Below are positions 17,782-27,300 of a stretch of 33,369 bases of DNA, one piece after another. The stretch lies in assembly GCA_023416515.1 (NCBI GenBank), contig JAEZHP010000152.1, positions 1-33,369 on the forward strand. Direction: 5' to 3'. How positions within the stretch are numbered: position 1 is the stretch's first letter; each line of letters begins with the position of its first letter. A program made the translations under genes and the position numbers. The notes beneath the pieces are model-generated. The model was not told where the DNA came from, searched no databases, and saw nothing but the letters and a program-made list of their open reading frames with translations. The stretch is from Pseudomonadota bacterium (GTDB lineage Bacteria; Pseudomonadota; Alphaproteobacteria; Sphingomonadales; Sphingomonadaceae).

Positions 17782-19799
17782 CAGCGAGTTACCCGAGCAA
17801 AGGTGCTGCCATCGAATTCGGCGTCGAAGACCGCTGTCTCGACGTCTTTGCCGTTGAATTGGCGGACCTCCAACGGCCGCTCCCCGCGAGGGTCCCGGTT
17901 GTGGCGCACCAGGACGTATTCCTCCCCGATGCGGCCCTTGATCGCCTCCATCACACTGCCGGAACCCTGCGATTTCGACACCATCAGAAGGACCTGGCCC
18001 GCCATCTGCGGCACGTACTCCGCCGTCGTCTGACGATAGGCTTCGTCGAGCTGACCGAACGGCGAGTCCAAGACCAAGGGCGCCACGGTGCCCCGCAGGA
18101 GCCGGTAATCGTCGGCGTTCTGGCGCAGCTTCGCGAACTCAACCAGCGCGGCCGTGAACGCCAAGCCAAGCAGCTGATTTTCCCCGCTCGACTTGGGCAA
18201 TTGCGTGCCGGCCTCGTTCACCAGGCTGATGCCGTAGTCGTCGGTCATCTGGAGCCTGAAGGCCTTGCGGCTCGTCTTCTCGAGAACCTTCGTGATGGAA
18301 TGACGAAGGACTTTGCGGGCGGCCTTTTCCTCCTCCTGCAATTCACGCTCGAGTCGCCCCTTCAGGGTTTCGCACAGCGTATAGCGCTTCATGAACACCC
18401 GCGCGCCGGCGTCTTCCTGAGCGAGCTTCTGCAGCTCGCGCGCGGCGACAGCCTTATCGTTTTCGGCGCTCTGGATGCGGGACGTCAGATTCCCGACCTG
18501 CTCGTGCTTTTGGTTCACGAGCTTGCGGAGTTCGTTCCGCTTTGCCTCGCGCTCAGCGATCTCATCGAAATTGATGCCCGAGAGCTGTTCGGAGATCTCC
18601 TGCAGGTCCGCTTCGTGGCGCGAGATGTCCTGCCGCGCTTCGGACAGCCGAGCATTGGCCGCGTCCAGTCGCCCCGGCGCCTTCGCGCGCTCGGATCGGA
18701 GCTGGGACAGCTGGGCGCGCACCTTCATGATCCGGTTGCGCAGGGTGGCGTTAGCGGCCTTCTGGAGCAGCCCCTGGACGGCCGCATAGGCTGCGGTGCC
18801 GGGTTCGAGTTCCCGGTCGCAGATGCATTTGTGCATCTCGAGCAGGTCGGAGACGAGCTCTTCGTTGTATGGCGCCGGCAGCCGACCTTTGACCTCCTTC
18901 TGGTCGAGATAGTCCATCGCCAGTTCGGTGATCCTCGTCGACACCAGGAAGCGCCCATTGTCGCCGAGCCACCTCAGCACCTCGGCCTGGGCTTCGGCCT
19001 CCCGCTTCCTTGCCCGGGTCAGCTCGCCGGTCGCCTTGTCGCGACGGGCCTGCAGCTGCTTGGCGGCCGCCGAGTTCCTCAGCTTGTCATCGATGTCAGC
19101 GATCTGTTGGTCGATGCGCTCGATGTCGCCACGAAGCCCGTCCCGCGCTTCGGTCGCTTGTTGGATCTGCGTGCTGAGCGCATCGATGCGCGAGCTGATC
19201 GCCTCCATGCTGGAGGACGCCTTCGTGGTCGGCATCTGCCGGCGGTAATAGGTTGACGTCTCAGCCAGGTCCTGGATCGCGGTCTTGATCAGGGAGCAGC
19301 CCAGAATGTCTTGCACAGCCCGGCGGATGCTTCCCCGGTTGTCCTCCCCCAAGAACACCTCGGCGTGCTCGCCGTCGAAGAGGAAGTGTCCAGCCATCCC
19401 CTTCGGGATGACGGTATTGATGAACGCGTCGGGGTTCTGCAGCGTCTGATGGTGGCCATTGTCGACCCGCATCACCGTGAATTCGCGATCGCTCGGACCG
19501 CCCTTGGTGTAGCGCCGGGCACGGTAGCGATTGCCGTTGTGCTCGAAGAGGACCTCGACAAACGCATGCGTCCGCCCTGCCGCCCGGGCGTCATAGTTCA
19601 CGAGATCGTCCCGCTTCTCAAACTTTGCTGTTGTGTCGCCGTAGAAGCACCACAGTAGCGCATTGAGCAGCGTGGTCTTGCCGACGCCGTTCTCGGCATG
19701 AATGAGGGTGACGTTCCTGTCGGGGTCTTGGGACAGCTCGATGGCGCTCTCCCCATAGAAACACCGGAAGTCTTTGAGTGTGATTTGCTCAAGCCACAT
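17781..19799 (-). CDS. SMC/DndD-like ATPase
   Basis: A 672-residue ABC-class ATPase of the SMC/Rad50/DndD type. It starts with WLEQITLKDFRCF and Walker A AENGVGKTT (Ala35-Thr43). Long coiled-coil arms occupy roughly residues 180-470, and between them HKCICDREL (Cys325 and Cys327) sits where a zinc hook would be, though as CxC rather than CxxC. The C-terminal head has a signature-like SSGENQLLGLAFTAAL and Walker B LVLDSPFGQLDE. DndD proteins bind DNA in phosphorothioation; here, outside sspBCD and coupled to the helicase, it more likely belongs to the restriction module. It shares TAATG with the small upstream gene. Confidence 0.87.
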   Translation of the reverse strand: MWLEQITLKDFRCFYGESAIELSQDPDRNVTLIHAENGVGKTTLLNALLWCFYGDTTAKFEKRDDLVNYDARAAGRTHAFVEVLFEHNGNRYRARRYTKGGPSDREFTVMRVDNGHHQTLQNPDAFINTVIPKGMAGHFLFDGEHAEVFLGEDNRGSIRRAVQDILGCSLIKTAIQDLAETSTYYRRQMPTTKASSSMEAISSRIDALSTQIQQATEARDGLRGDIERIDQQIADIDDKLRNSAAAKQLQARRDKATGELTRARKREAEAQAEVLRWLGDNGRFLVSTRITELAMDYLDQKEVKGRLPAPYNEELVSDLLEMHKCICDRELEPGTAAYAAVQGLLQKAANATLRNRIMKVRAQLSQLRSERAKAPGRLDAANARLSEARQDISRHEADLQEISEQLSGINFDEIAEREAKRNELRKLVNQKHEQVGNLTSRIQSAENDKAVAARELQKLAQEDAGARVFMKRYTLCETLKGRLERELQEEEKAARKVLRHSITKVLEKTSRKAFRLQMTDDYGISLVNEAGTQLPKSSGENQLLGLAFTAALVEFAKLRQNADDYRLLRGTVAPLVLDSPFGQLDEAYRQTTAEYVPQMAGQVLLMVSKSQGSGSVMEAIKGRIGEEYVLVRHNRDPRGERPLEVRQFNGKDVETAVFDAEFDGSTFARVTR

Positions 19800-19966
19800 T
19801 ATTCGTCGCCCTGCGCACCCGTCGCACGCTCGATGATGTCCCGCAGGCGCCGCCGGCGTTCCGATTCTTTACCTTTGTTCTCGAAGTAGAATTCGCGCTG
19901 CAGTTCGACGATCTGCTCAATAACGCGGTTCTGCGCCTGGTCGGCGTCAGCTACTAACTCTGACAT
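19799..19966 (-). CDS. small protein heading the restriction operon
   Basis: A 55-residue, highly charged helical protein (QNRVIEQIVELQREFYFENKGKESERRRRL) with no recognised family. It is translationally coupled to the SMC-like ATPase through a TAATG overlap, which argues that it is real and works with it, perhaps as an antitoxin-like or assembly partner; that is inference. The ATG at 19966 has GAAGGGG about ten bases upstream; an ATG at 19987 would add seven residues. The 189 bases upstream, to the DUF4258-like gene's end, presumably hold the operon promoter, but I saw no clear boxes. Confidence 0.6.
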   Translation of the reverse strand: MSELVADADQAQNRVIEQIVELQREFYFENKGKESERRRRLRDIIERATGAQGDE

Positions 19967-20155
19967 GGTAGAAGCCCCTTCCCCCATTCAGCGAAACCGT
20001 AACGGCGCCCGTGAGTCAACGCCACGATCCTGAGCTGCAGTACGGCGCCGCCTCGCCAGGTGCGCGCGCCCGTCATCGAATCTCGACCCCGTGCGACATC
20101 CTCCGTCGCAGACCTGAACGAAGCCGTGTCAGGCAGTGATCTAAATCGACGCTTC

Positions 20156-20458
20156 TTAGCGTCCGCCCCTGCGGTAACGCCGGCCAGCCCGCCCACGGCG
20201 GGGCCGAACAACCGTGACAATCTCGCCAGTGCGTTCGCTCCAGACGATGCTGAGGTCGCGCAGGCGTTCGCGCTCGGCCCCGAGCCGGTCAGCGAGATCG
20301 GGATCGTCAAGCCGATCACGGCTCATCCGCAAGACGGTGCAGCCGCCCCCGACCGGCGCCTCGAAGTCCGCATAGCTCATCAAGGCGTCGAGGAGATGGT
20401 GCGGCACGCCCCGTTGCTGGGTGCGAACGGCCGCGTGGGTGGACAGCGCGTAGCCCAT
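20156..20458 (-). CDS. small DUF4258-like protein divergent from WYL regulator
   Basis: A 100-residue protein with an N-terminal THAAVRTQQRGVP segment, the HA-x-R-x-x-x-RG pattern of DUF4258 proteins, and a basic C-terminal tail (VRPRRGRAGRRYRRGGR). DUF4258 has a small alpha/beta fold sometimes compared with RelE-type toxins; no activity can be stated. An excellent ribosome binding site (AAGGAG, eight bases before the ATG) supports the start at 20458. It diverges from the WYL regulator gene, and the first palindrome lies in the shared gap, so the regulator may control both. A start at 20587 on the same frame is rejected because it would run through the palindrome into the regulator gene. Confidence 0.6.
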   Translation of the reverse strand: MGYALSTHAAVRTQQRGVPHHLLDALMSYADFEAPVGGGCTVLRMSRDRLDDPDLADRLGAERERLRDLSIVWSERTGEIVTVVRPRRGRAGRRYRRGGR

Positions 20459-20501
20459 TTGATGTCTCCTTGTCTCTGACAGCGCGACTATGAGCTGCCC
20501 A

Positions 20502-20520
20502 CCCGACAGAATCGGTCGGG
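20502..20520. promoter_or_regulatory. 19-bp palindrome, candidate WYL operator 1
   Basis: CCCGACAGAATCGGTCGGG is a near-perfect palindrome: the arms CCCGAC/GTCGGG pair, as do two of the three inner positions. It lies 58 bases upstream of the WYL regulator start and 43 bases upstream of the divergent small gene. An almost identical copy in the opposite orientation is at 21601-21619. It is probably the regulator's own binding site. Confidence 0.7.
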
Positions 20521-20578
20521 AAGGACTCGACGGGGAGACAACCGCAAGTAAGCTCGGCTGCGTGCGGGTGGGGGAACG

Positions 20579-21583
20579 ATGCGGCACGAGAAGGCGCAGT
20601 CACTGCTTCATCTGGCGAGGGTGCTGGCTGGGTCGGCCGAGGGTCTGACCCTCGACGAGATGGCGGAGGTCGCCGGTACGGGGCGACGAACCGTCGAACG
20701 AATGCGCGATGCGCTCGAACAGCTCTTCCCGCAACTGGAATGCATCGAAGAGCCGCCCTCCAAGCGCTACCGTATGACGGCGGGATTGGACGGTCTCTTC
20801 CAGGCGCCAACGGCCGAGGAGCTCGTCGCTCTCGGCACCACGGCGGAAGCGATGCGCACCGCCGGCCACCACGACCGCGCCGCAGCGCTCGCCTCGATCG
20901 AGACTAAGGTCCGGGCCTCGATGCGGTCGACAGCGCTGCGCAAGCTCGTCCCGGACATGGAAGCGCTGCTTCATGCCGAGACGGTCGCTGTCCAGGCCGG
21001 TCCCCGCCCGTTCGAGGACGAGACGGTGCTCGCCACCGTGCGCCACGCGGTCAAGGCCATGTGCGGCTTGCGGTTCGCCTATGACGGCGGCTCCACGCCA
21101 GGCCGGCTTCGTGAGGTCGCCCCTTACGGTCTGATGTTCGGGCGGACCAACTATCTCGTTGCGGCCGAGCTGGGGACGACCGAGCCCAAGTCGTGGCGCC
21201 TTGATCGGATCCGTGACCTGGCTCTGCTCGACTGCCCCGCCCCGCCGCCGGAGGATTTCAACCTGTCGGCCTTCGCCGGCCGGTCGTTCGGGGTCTTCCA
21301 TGGCGATGCGGAGGACGTGGTCCTGCTCATCAAGCCGCACGGGGCGGCCGACGCCTTGGGTTGGCGCTTTCATTCCAACCAGAAGGTCGAGGAACAGCCC
21401 GACGGATCCGTGCTGGTGAGCTTTCGCGCAAGCGGCATGTTGGAGCTCGCCTGGCACTTATTTACCTGGGCCGACAAGGTCGAGATCGTCGCCCCGCCGC
21501 GGCTGCAGGCCTTGATGGTGTCCGAACTGCAGAACGCTCTGGCAGCGCACCAAGCAAATGGCGGTCAGCCGACCACGGCATGA
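20579..21583 (+). CDS. HTH-WYL domain transcriptional regulator
   Basis: A 334-residue regulator. An N-terminal winged HTH (about residues 1-65; LTLDEMAEVAGTGRRTVERMRDAL) is followed by a WYL domain at about residues 150-220. That domain has VAPYGLMFGRTNYLVAAELG and SWRLDRIRDL, whose aromatic and arginine residues match the ligand-binding positions. A C-terminal WCX-like region ends the protein. WYL regulators such as BrxR and CapW control phage-defence operons and probably sense nucleic-acid ligands. The gene is bracketed by two palindromes, consistent with autoregulation and with control of the nuclease operon that starts 89 bases after its stop. GGGGGAACG precedes the ATG. Confidence 0.88.
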   Translation: MRHEKAQSLLHLARVLAGSAEGLTLDEMAEVAGTGRRTVERMRDALEQLFPQLECIEEPPSKRYRMTAGLDGLFQAPTAEELVALGTTAEAMRTAGHHDRAAALASIETKVRASMRSTALRKLVPDMEALLHAETVAVQAGPRPFEDETVLATVRHAVKAMCGLRFAYDGGSTPGRLREVAPYGLMFGRTNYLVAAELGTTEPKSWRLDRIRDLALLDCPAPPPEDFNLSAFAGRSFGVFHGDAEDVVLLIKPHGAADALGWRFHSNQKVEEQPDGSVLVSFRASGMLELAWHLFTWADKVEIVAPPRLQALMVSELQNALAAHQANGGQPTTA

Positions 21584-21600
21584 ACTCCGCTTCGCCAGCA

Positions 21601-21619
21601 TCCGACCGATTCTGTCGGG
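21601..21619. promoter_or_regulatory. 19-bp palindrome, candidate WYL operator 2
   Basis: TCCGACCGATTCTGTCGGG is the reverse complement of the palindrome at 20502-20520 except for one terminal base. It lies in the 89-bp gap between the WYL regulator gene and the AddB-like gene, 53 bases before the latter's start, a promoter-proximal position. Exact recurrence of an 18-base sequence only at the two ends of the regulator gene makes chance unlikely. Confidence 0.7.
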
Positions 21620-21672
21620 AGCACACGGTAACCTCGACCAATGGTGGCAATGAATATGGCGGGGGAACCGAC

Positions 21673-24369
21673 ATGGAATTGATCTTTGGGCTCGCCTGCG
21701 ATGGACGCGCCTATCCCGACTTCCCCGGCGATGGCGCGGGAGCCTTGCACGCCGCTGTGGTCGGTCCGAGCAGCCTGATCGACATCCTGGAAGTGCAGCT
21801 GGGCCTGACGGGCCCGCGCGGGGCGGAGGCGGTCCGTATCGCGGCCTATGCCGCGAAACTGCGCGCCACCCTATCGTTCGACGCCTCGCCGTTCTTCGCC
21901 GCATCCTTCGCCCGCGATCCCTGGGCTACGGCCAAGGCCCTGCTCGGCTGGCGCGACCAGCTGATGGCCTCGGGCTGGCAGGGCCAGGCGATCGGCACCG
22001 CGCGTATCGATGACCTCGCCCGGGCCGAGCAGGATGGCCCGTCGCTCCCGCCCGGGTCGCCGGACCGCCTCTGCGCCGCGATCGCTGCGCTAGCGGATCA
22101 ACCGAGCCTCAATATCGTCCGCCTGCGTCTGGTCGAGCCCCGGGAAATCTTGCCCCCGCCGTACCGCCGCCTGATCGACCGGCTGGAACGCTGCGGCGTC
22201 TTGATTGAGGCGGCGGCTGCGGCGGACCCGGCTCCGGACACCGATCTGCACCGCGTCCAGGCGTTCCTGCGAACTGGAGCGCCACAGCCGCTTGTGGGTG
22301 ACGCGAGCTTCATGACCGTCGAGGCCGACACGGCCTTGATGGCGGCCGAGGCGCTGGCTGAGTGGCTGGCGGCGGGTTCCGAAGAAGAGCTGGCGGGCAC
22401 TGTGGTGGTCAGTTGCGATGGCGACACCGCCCTGCTCGATCTCGCGCTGCAGGCGCGCGGCCTGCCGGCGCTCGGCCAGTCGGCGGCGTCGCCTTGGCGG
22501 GGCGCGCTGCAGGTCTTGCCGCTGGCCTTCGCCGCCAGCTGGGCGCCGTTCGACGCCAAAGCCCTCCTGGACCTGCTCCTGCTGCCCCGCCCGCCGGTCG
22601 GGCGTAGCGCGGCGCGCAAGCTCGCCCGCGCCCTGGCCCGCGAACCGGGCACTGGGGCTGCGGCTTGGGAACGGGCTTGGGCCGACCTGAACGCTGATCT
22701 GGCGAAGCGTTTCGCCGATCATCCGGCGGCCGAGGCCGAGATCACGCGTCGCCAGGCCCGCTGGCGCGAATGGACGACGGGCGGACTCTACAGCCGGGTC
22801 GACGGCATCCCGGCGGACGCCGCGCGCCGCATCGCCGCGCGCGTGGGTCAGTGGGCCGTCGAAACGGACGCCGGCGCGTCGGATCCCTTGCTGATGACCG
22901 TGGCCGGCGCCGCGAGCGCCCTCAGCCAAGCCATCGATGTCCTTGGCCAAGATCCGCTGCCCGCCCTGTTGGTCGAGCGCATGATCGAACAGGTCCTGGC
23001 GGAAGGCGCTCAGAACCCCGACCACATCGCCACCGCCGGCGGCCTTCGTTGCGTGAAGAATCCGGCCGCGATCTGGGGATCGGTCGACCGCCTGGTCTGG
23101 TGGGATTTCAAGGGACCCGGCGAGCGCGTGCCGACCAGTCCGTGGAGTCGCGCCGAGATCTCGGCATTGGCCAAGGCCGGCTGCGAGCTTGAGCCGGCAT
23201 CCGCCGCCGCGGCGCGCATCGGCTGGGGCTACGCCAACGCCCTTCACCAAGCCCGGGCGCGCGCCCTGCTGATCCGCCCGGCCCTCGCTGGCGCCGAGGA
23301 GACGGTCAGCCATCCCCTCGCCCACCAGCTCAACCCTCTGACCCAGCCGGCCGACGCCTTCATCCGGTGGAGCGCGGAACGTCTGCTTGAGGATGCCGCC
23401 CACGATCTGGCAGGCCGGCGCCTGCCGCGGGAACTGGCGGCGATCGCTTCGCTGCCTCAAGCCCGCGCGAATTGGCCCCTGCCCGCCTCGGCGATCGCCA
23501 AGCTGGCGGACCGTAAGGAAAGCGCCACGAGCTTTGAGCGCCTGGCCGACTGCCAGATGCGCTGGATGCTGCTGGACGTCCTGCGCCTCTCCCGCGGCCG
23601 CTTCGCCGAAATCCCTGGGCCGGATCAATTGCTCGGCAACCTCGCCCACGAGATCGCCAACCGGGTGCTGCGGCCCGGCCCTGTAGCGGACGCCGACGAG
23701 GTCCTGCGCCAGGTCGATGAGGTGTTCGACACTCTGCTCAGCGCCATCGCCGCACCCTTGCAGCAACCGGAGTTCGCGGGCGAGCTGGCGGCGGCCCGGA
23801 CGCGGGTTCCGGCCGCCTTGGCCGAACTCTCCCGCCTCCTGCGCCAAAAGGGCCTCGAGGTGGTCGGCACCGAACTCGACCGCGAAGCGGACTTCGCCGA
23901 TGGACTTTCCGTTGTTGGCCGCCTCGACCTCTTGGTCCGCCATGCGACCGAGGGCGTGGGCGTGATCGACCTCAAATGGACCCGCAGCGCCAACCGGCGT
24001 CGCAGCGAACTGGCGGACGGCCACGCGCTGCAGCTGGCCACCTACGGCGCCATCGCCGATCCTGCGGCCGGCGCCCCGGCGCCCGGCGCCTACTACCTCC
24101 TGAACCAACGCCGCCTGATCGGGCCGACCGGCGCCTTCGTCGCTTACGAGGAGGTGGAGGCCTCCCGCTCGCTCCCAGAGACCTGGGCCGACCTGATGGA
24201 GACTTGGCGGCTCTGGCGGGACCTCGCCGCCCAGGGTGTCGCCTTGGGCACGGGTCTGCCAGAGGCGGCCGACCACTTCCCCGAGGGTTTGGCGATTCCC
24301 CCCGGCGAGGAGCCCTGCCGGTACTGCGAACTGACCAGCCTTTGCCGCGTCGCCGAGGAGGCGCACTGA
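21673..24369 (+). CDS. AddB-like PD-(D/E)XK nuclease with Fe-S cysteines
   Basis: An 898-residue protein resembling AddB. The N-terminal two thirds look like an inactivated helicase-type scaffold: no Walker A is visible, and the text is rich in Ala and Leu. The C-terminal third is a RecB-family nuclease: GRLDLLV (Asp752), VIDLKW (Asp766-x-Lys768) and a following QLATYG. Cys627 plus the C-terminal C-x2-C-x5-C (Cys882, Cys885, Cys891) match the Fe-S cluster arrangement of AddB and Cas4. GGGGG stands just before the ATG at 21673; the frame is open upstream, but that part overlaps the WYL gene. It is probably the partner subunit of the next gene in an end-processing helicase-nuclease. Confidence 0.85.
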   Translation: MELIFGLACDGRAYPDFPGDGAGALHAAVVGPSSLIDILEVQLGLTGPRGAEAVRIAAYAAKLRATLSFDASPFFAASFARDPWATAKALLGWRDQLMASGWQGQAIGTARIDDLARAEQDGPSLPPGSPDRLCAAIAALADQPSLNIVRLRLVEPREILPPPYRRLIDRLERCGVLIEAAAAADPAPDTDLHRVQAFLRTGAPQPLVGDASFMTVEADTALMAAEALAEWLAAGSEEELAGTVVVSCDGDTALLDLALQARGLPALGQSAASPWRGALQVLPLAFAASWAPFDAKALLDLLLLPRPPVGRSAARKLARALAREPGTGAAAWERAWADLNADLAKRFADHPAAEAEITRRQARWREWTTGGLYSRVDGIPADAARRIAARVGQWAVETDAGASDPLLMTVAGAASALSQAIDVLGQDPLPALLVERMIEQVLAEGAQNPDHIATAGGLRCVKNPAAIWGSVDRLVWWDFKGPGERVPTSPWSRAEISALAKAGCELEPASAAAARIGWGYANALHQARARALLIRPALAGAEETVSHPLAHQLNPLTQPADAFIRWSAERLLEDAAHDLAGRRLPRELAAIASLPQARANWPLPASAIAKLADRKESATSFERLADCQMRWMLLDVLRLSRGRFAEIPGPDQLLGNLAHEIANRVLRPGPVADADEVLRQVDEVFDTLLSAIAAPLQQPEFAGELAAARTRVPAALAELSRLLRQKGLEVVGTELDREADFADGLSVVGRLDLLVRHATEGVGVIDLKWTRSANRRRSELADGHALQLATYGAIADPAAGAPAPGAYYLLNQRRLIGPTGAFVAYEEVEASRSLPETWADLMETWRLWRDLAAQGVALGTGLPEAADHFPEGLAIPPGEEPCRYCELTSLCRVAEEAH

Positions 24370-24371
24370 CC

Positions 24372-27300
24372 ATGAGCGCTCCCAAGATCAACACTGTCGT
24401 CGCCTCGGCCGGCGCCGGGAAAACCACCCGCATCGTTCGCGACATCGCCGGCGAGGTCGAGGCCCGCGAGCCGGAAGAGATCGTCGCCACCACCTTCACC
24501 GTGAAGGCGGCGGACGAGCTGATCGAGCGGTCCCGCGCGCACCTCTTCAAGTCCGGAATGGCCGTGCCGGCCGCGCGCCTCCTCGGCGCGCGGTTTGGGA
24601 CGGTCAATTCGATCTGCGGCCAGATCGTCGGCGAACATGCCATCGATCTGGGCCGATCGCCCCGCGCAGAGGTCATCCCCGAGGAAGGTGTCTCGCGGCT
24701 CTTCGCGATCGCCGCCGACACGGCGATCGCACGCCACGCCCCCGCGCTCAACGCGCTGGCCGAGGCCATGGGCGTCTTCGAGCCGAAGCGGGCCGCCGAC
24801 GCCGAGCGTTCCGACTGGCGCTCGACGGTGCGTCGGCTAATAGAGCTGGCCCGCGCCAACGGCCTCGGCGCCGCTGGCCTGGCGCATTCCGCCGACCGCT
24901 CGGTGGAGACGTTCCTGACCCTGCTGCCGACGGCGGCGGTCAGCGCCGGCACGTTGGACGAAGCCTTGAGCGGCGCCATCGCAGCGGCCCTGCCGACCTT
25001 CCCGTCCGAACTTGGCAATGACGGCAAGGCGGCGCTGAAGCTTCTGCGGCCGATCCATACCGCCCTTCAGCGTGGCGAGACGCTGTCGTGGCCCGACTGG
25101 GCCCGCCTCTCGAAGGTCAAATGCGCCAAGAAGGACGGCCAGGCCCTGATGGACGCCCTGGACGCCGTCGCACGCGCGGCCGCCCGGCACCCGGAACACC
25201 CGCGCCTGCGCGCCAATTGCGAGGCCTTCATCCGCACCCTTTTCACCTGCGCCGGTGAAGCGCTGGACGCCTACCAGGCCTACAAGTCAGAACGCGGCCT
25301 GATGGACTTCATCGACCAGGAGGCCCTCGCGCTCGAGGTCCTGCGCGACCCGGCCATGGCTGGCCGCCTCGGCGAGCGGATCAGCCGCGTCTTCGTGGAT
25401 GAATTCCAGGACTCCAGTCCGCTACAGATCGCCATCTTTACGGCGATGGCGGACCTGGTCGACGCCAGCACCTGGGTCGGCGATCCTAAGCAAGCGATCT
25501 ACGGCTTCCGCAATGCCGACAGCGCCCTGACCCAGGCGGCGTTCGACGGGGTCGCGGCGACCTCGACCGACCCTCAGGAGGTGCTCGCCACCTCCTATCG
25601 CAGCCGCGAGGCGATCGTCGACTTCGTCAACGCCGCCTTTGCGCCGGCCTTCAGCGCCATGGGCCTGCCGGCCCAGGAGCATGCCTTCAGCGGCACGGCC
25701 CGCAAAGAAGACGGCTTCACCCACGCGCCGTTCGCCGTATGGTGGCTCGAGGGCAAGCTCGACCTCCAATATGCAGCCCTTGCGGCAGGGATCCGCGACG
25801 CCATCGCCGACGGCGCCGACTGGACGGTGGGCGACAAGGCCACAGGCGGTGTCCGGCCGCTGAAGGCGGGCGACATCGCCGTCCTCTGCCGTAGCCACGC
25901 CGACATCCTGCGCGTCGCCACCTCGCTCAGCCGGCTGGGCGTCAAGGTCGCCGTCGAACGCGACGGGCTGGCGCGCACGCCGCATGTCGAGCTCGTCATG
26001 GCGGCCTTCCGCTGGGTCGCCGACCCGACCGACCGCCTCGCGCTGGCGGAGCTTGCCCGTTTCTTCAGCGACGATCCGACGTCCGACCTGTGGCTCCAGG
26101 CTGTGAGCGCCGAGGACCAGGACAGCGCCCTGCAGGCCGCGGTGCCGATCTCCGCCGACCTCGCCGCGCTCCGGCAAACCGTGCTGTCCCTGACGCCGGC
26201 CGACCTGGTCGACGCCCTGATTGTCCTGCCGGAGGTGATCCGGCGCATCGAGACCTGGGGCGACGTCGCCGCCCGTCTCGACGACCTGGAAGCCCTCCGC
26301 GGTTTTGCGCGCGCCTATGAAGCCAGTTGCGCTAGCTCCGGCGCGCCGGCGACGCCCTCGGGCTTGGTTCTGGCGCTCGCCGCCGACGAGCCGCGACGAC
26401 CGAAGAGCCTGCAGTCTGACGCCGTGAAGGTGATGACCTATCACGGCGCCAAGGGGCTCGAATGGCCGCTGGTCGTCCTGACGGGCCTCAACCGCGAACC
26501 CAAGCCTCGCCTGTTTGAACCGGTCGCTGAAGCCGAAGGCGACTTGGACTGGCGCGATCCGCTGGCCGGCCGCTGGATCCGCTACTGGCCCTGGCCTTAC
26601 GCCAGCCAGAGCAAGGATGTCGGCCTGGACGAGTCGGCCTTGACCTCGCCCCTGGGCCAGCAGGCCTCCCTGCGCGCCAAGCAGGAGGAGACACGCCTGC
26701 TCTATGTCGGCGTCACCCGGGCCCGCGACTATGTGGTCTTCGCCCCGCCCGCCAAGGGGGAGTTGAAGTGGCTGCAAGTCCTCGATGAGGCGCAAGGCCA
26801 TGTCGCCCTGCCCTCCGGCGCCAATAATATCCTGACCGCAGGGGCCTCATCCTATCCGGCGAGGGTCAGCCCGCTGGCTGTCGACGACACCCTCGTCGCG
26901 CCTGTTGTGCGGCCAGCCTATGTGCGCCTGACCCGCCAGGTCCGCGATCGTCCACCCTTGCATCGCCGGCCGAGCGGCGAAGCCGGCAGGGGCGCCTTCG
27001 TTGTCGTGGAAAAGGTCCAGCTCGGCCCTCGCCTGTCCCTCGTCGGCACGCCGGATATGTTGAGCCTCGGCGAAGCCGTGCATGCCATCTTTGCTGCCGA
27101 CCAGGCCGATCAGCCTGGTCCGGAACGCCTAGCTAAGGCCAACCGCATCCTTGAGCGTTGGGGCGTGCACGAGGTTCAGGCTCAGGAAGTCTTGGATGCC
27201 TGCGACAGGCTCCAAGAGCACCTTGGCGGACTGTGGCCGAACGGGCGTCTGCACAGGGAGACGCCAATCTTTGCCCGCCTCGGCGACCAGCTGGTCTCCG

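Noticed and set aside
17859..19256. Long plus-strand open frame (465 codons) antisense to the SMC-like ATPase
   Set aside because: It is a shadow of GC-rich coding sequence: Leu/Arg/Gly-biased, no motifs, no ribosome binding site, and it lies wholly opposite a gene with clear Walker motifs.
15123..19966. A Dnd (dndCDE) system instead of Ssp
   Set aside because: No DndE is seen, the PAPS-reductase-like gene is coupled to DUF4007 and a large ATPase rather than to the DndD-like gene, and the DndD-like gene sits in the opposite operon.
22090..24366. Minus-strand open frame of 758 codons opposite the AddB-like gene
   Set aside because: Composition is that of a reverse-complement frame (runs of Gly, Arg, Gln), while the plus strand shows nuclease motifs and Fe-S cysteines.
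25422..26801. Minus-strand open frame of 459 codons opposite the AddA-like gene
   Set aside because: No domain content; the plus strand carries the full UvrD helicase motif set in the same stretch.
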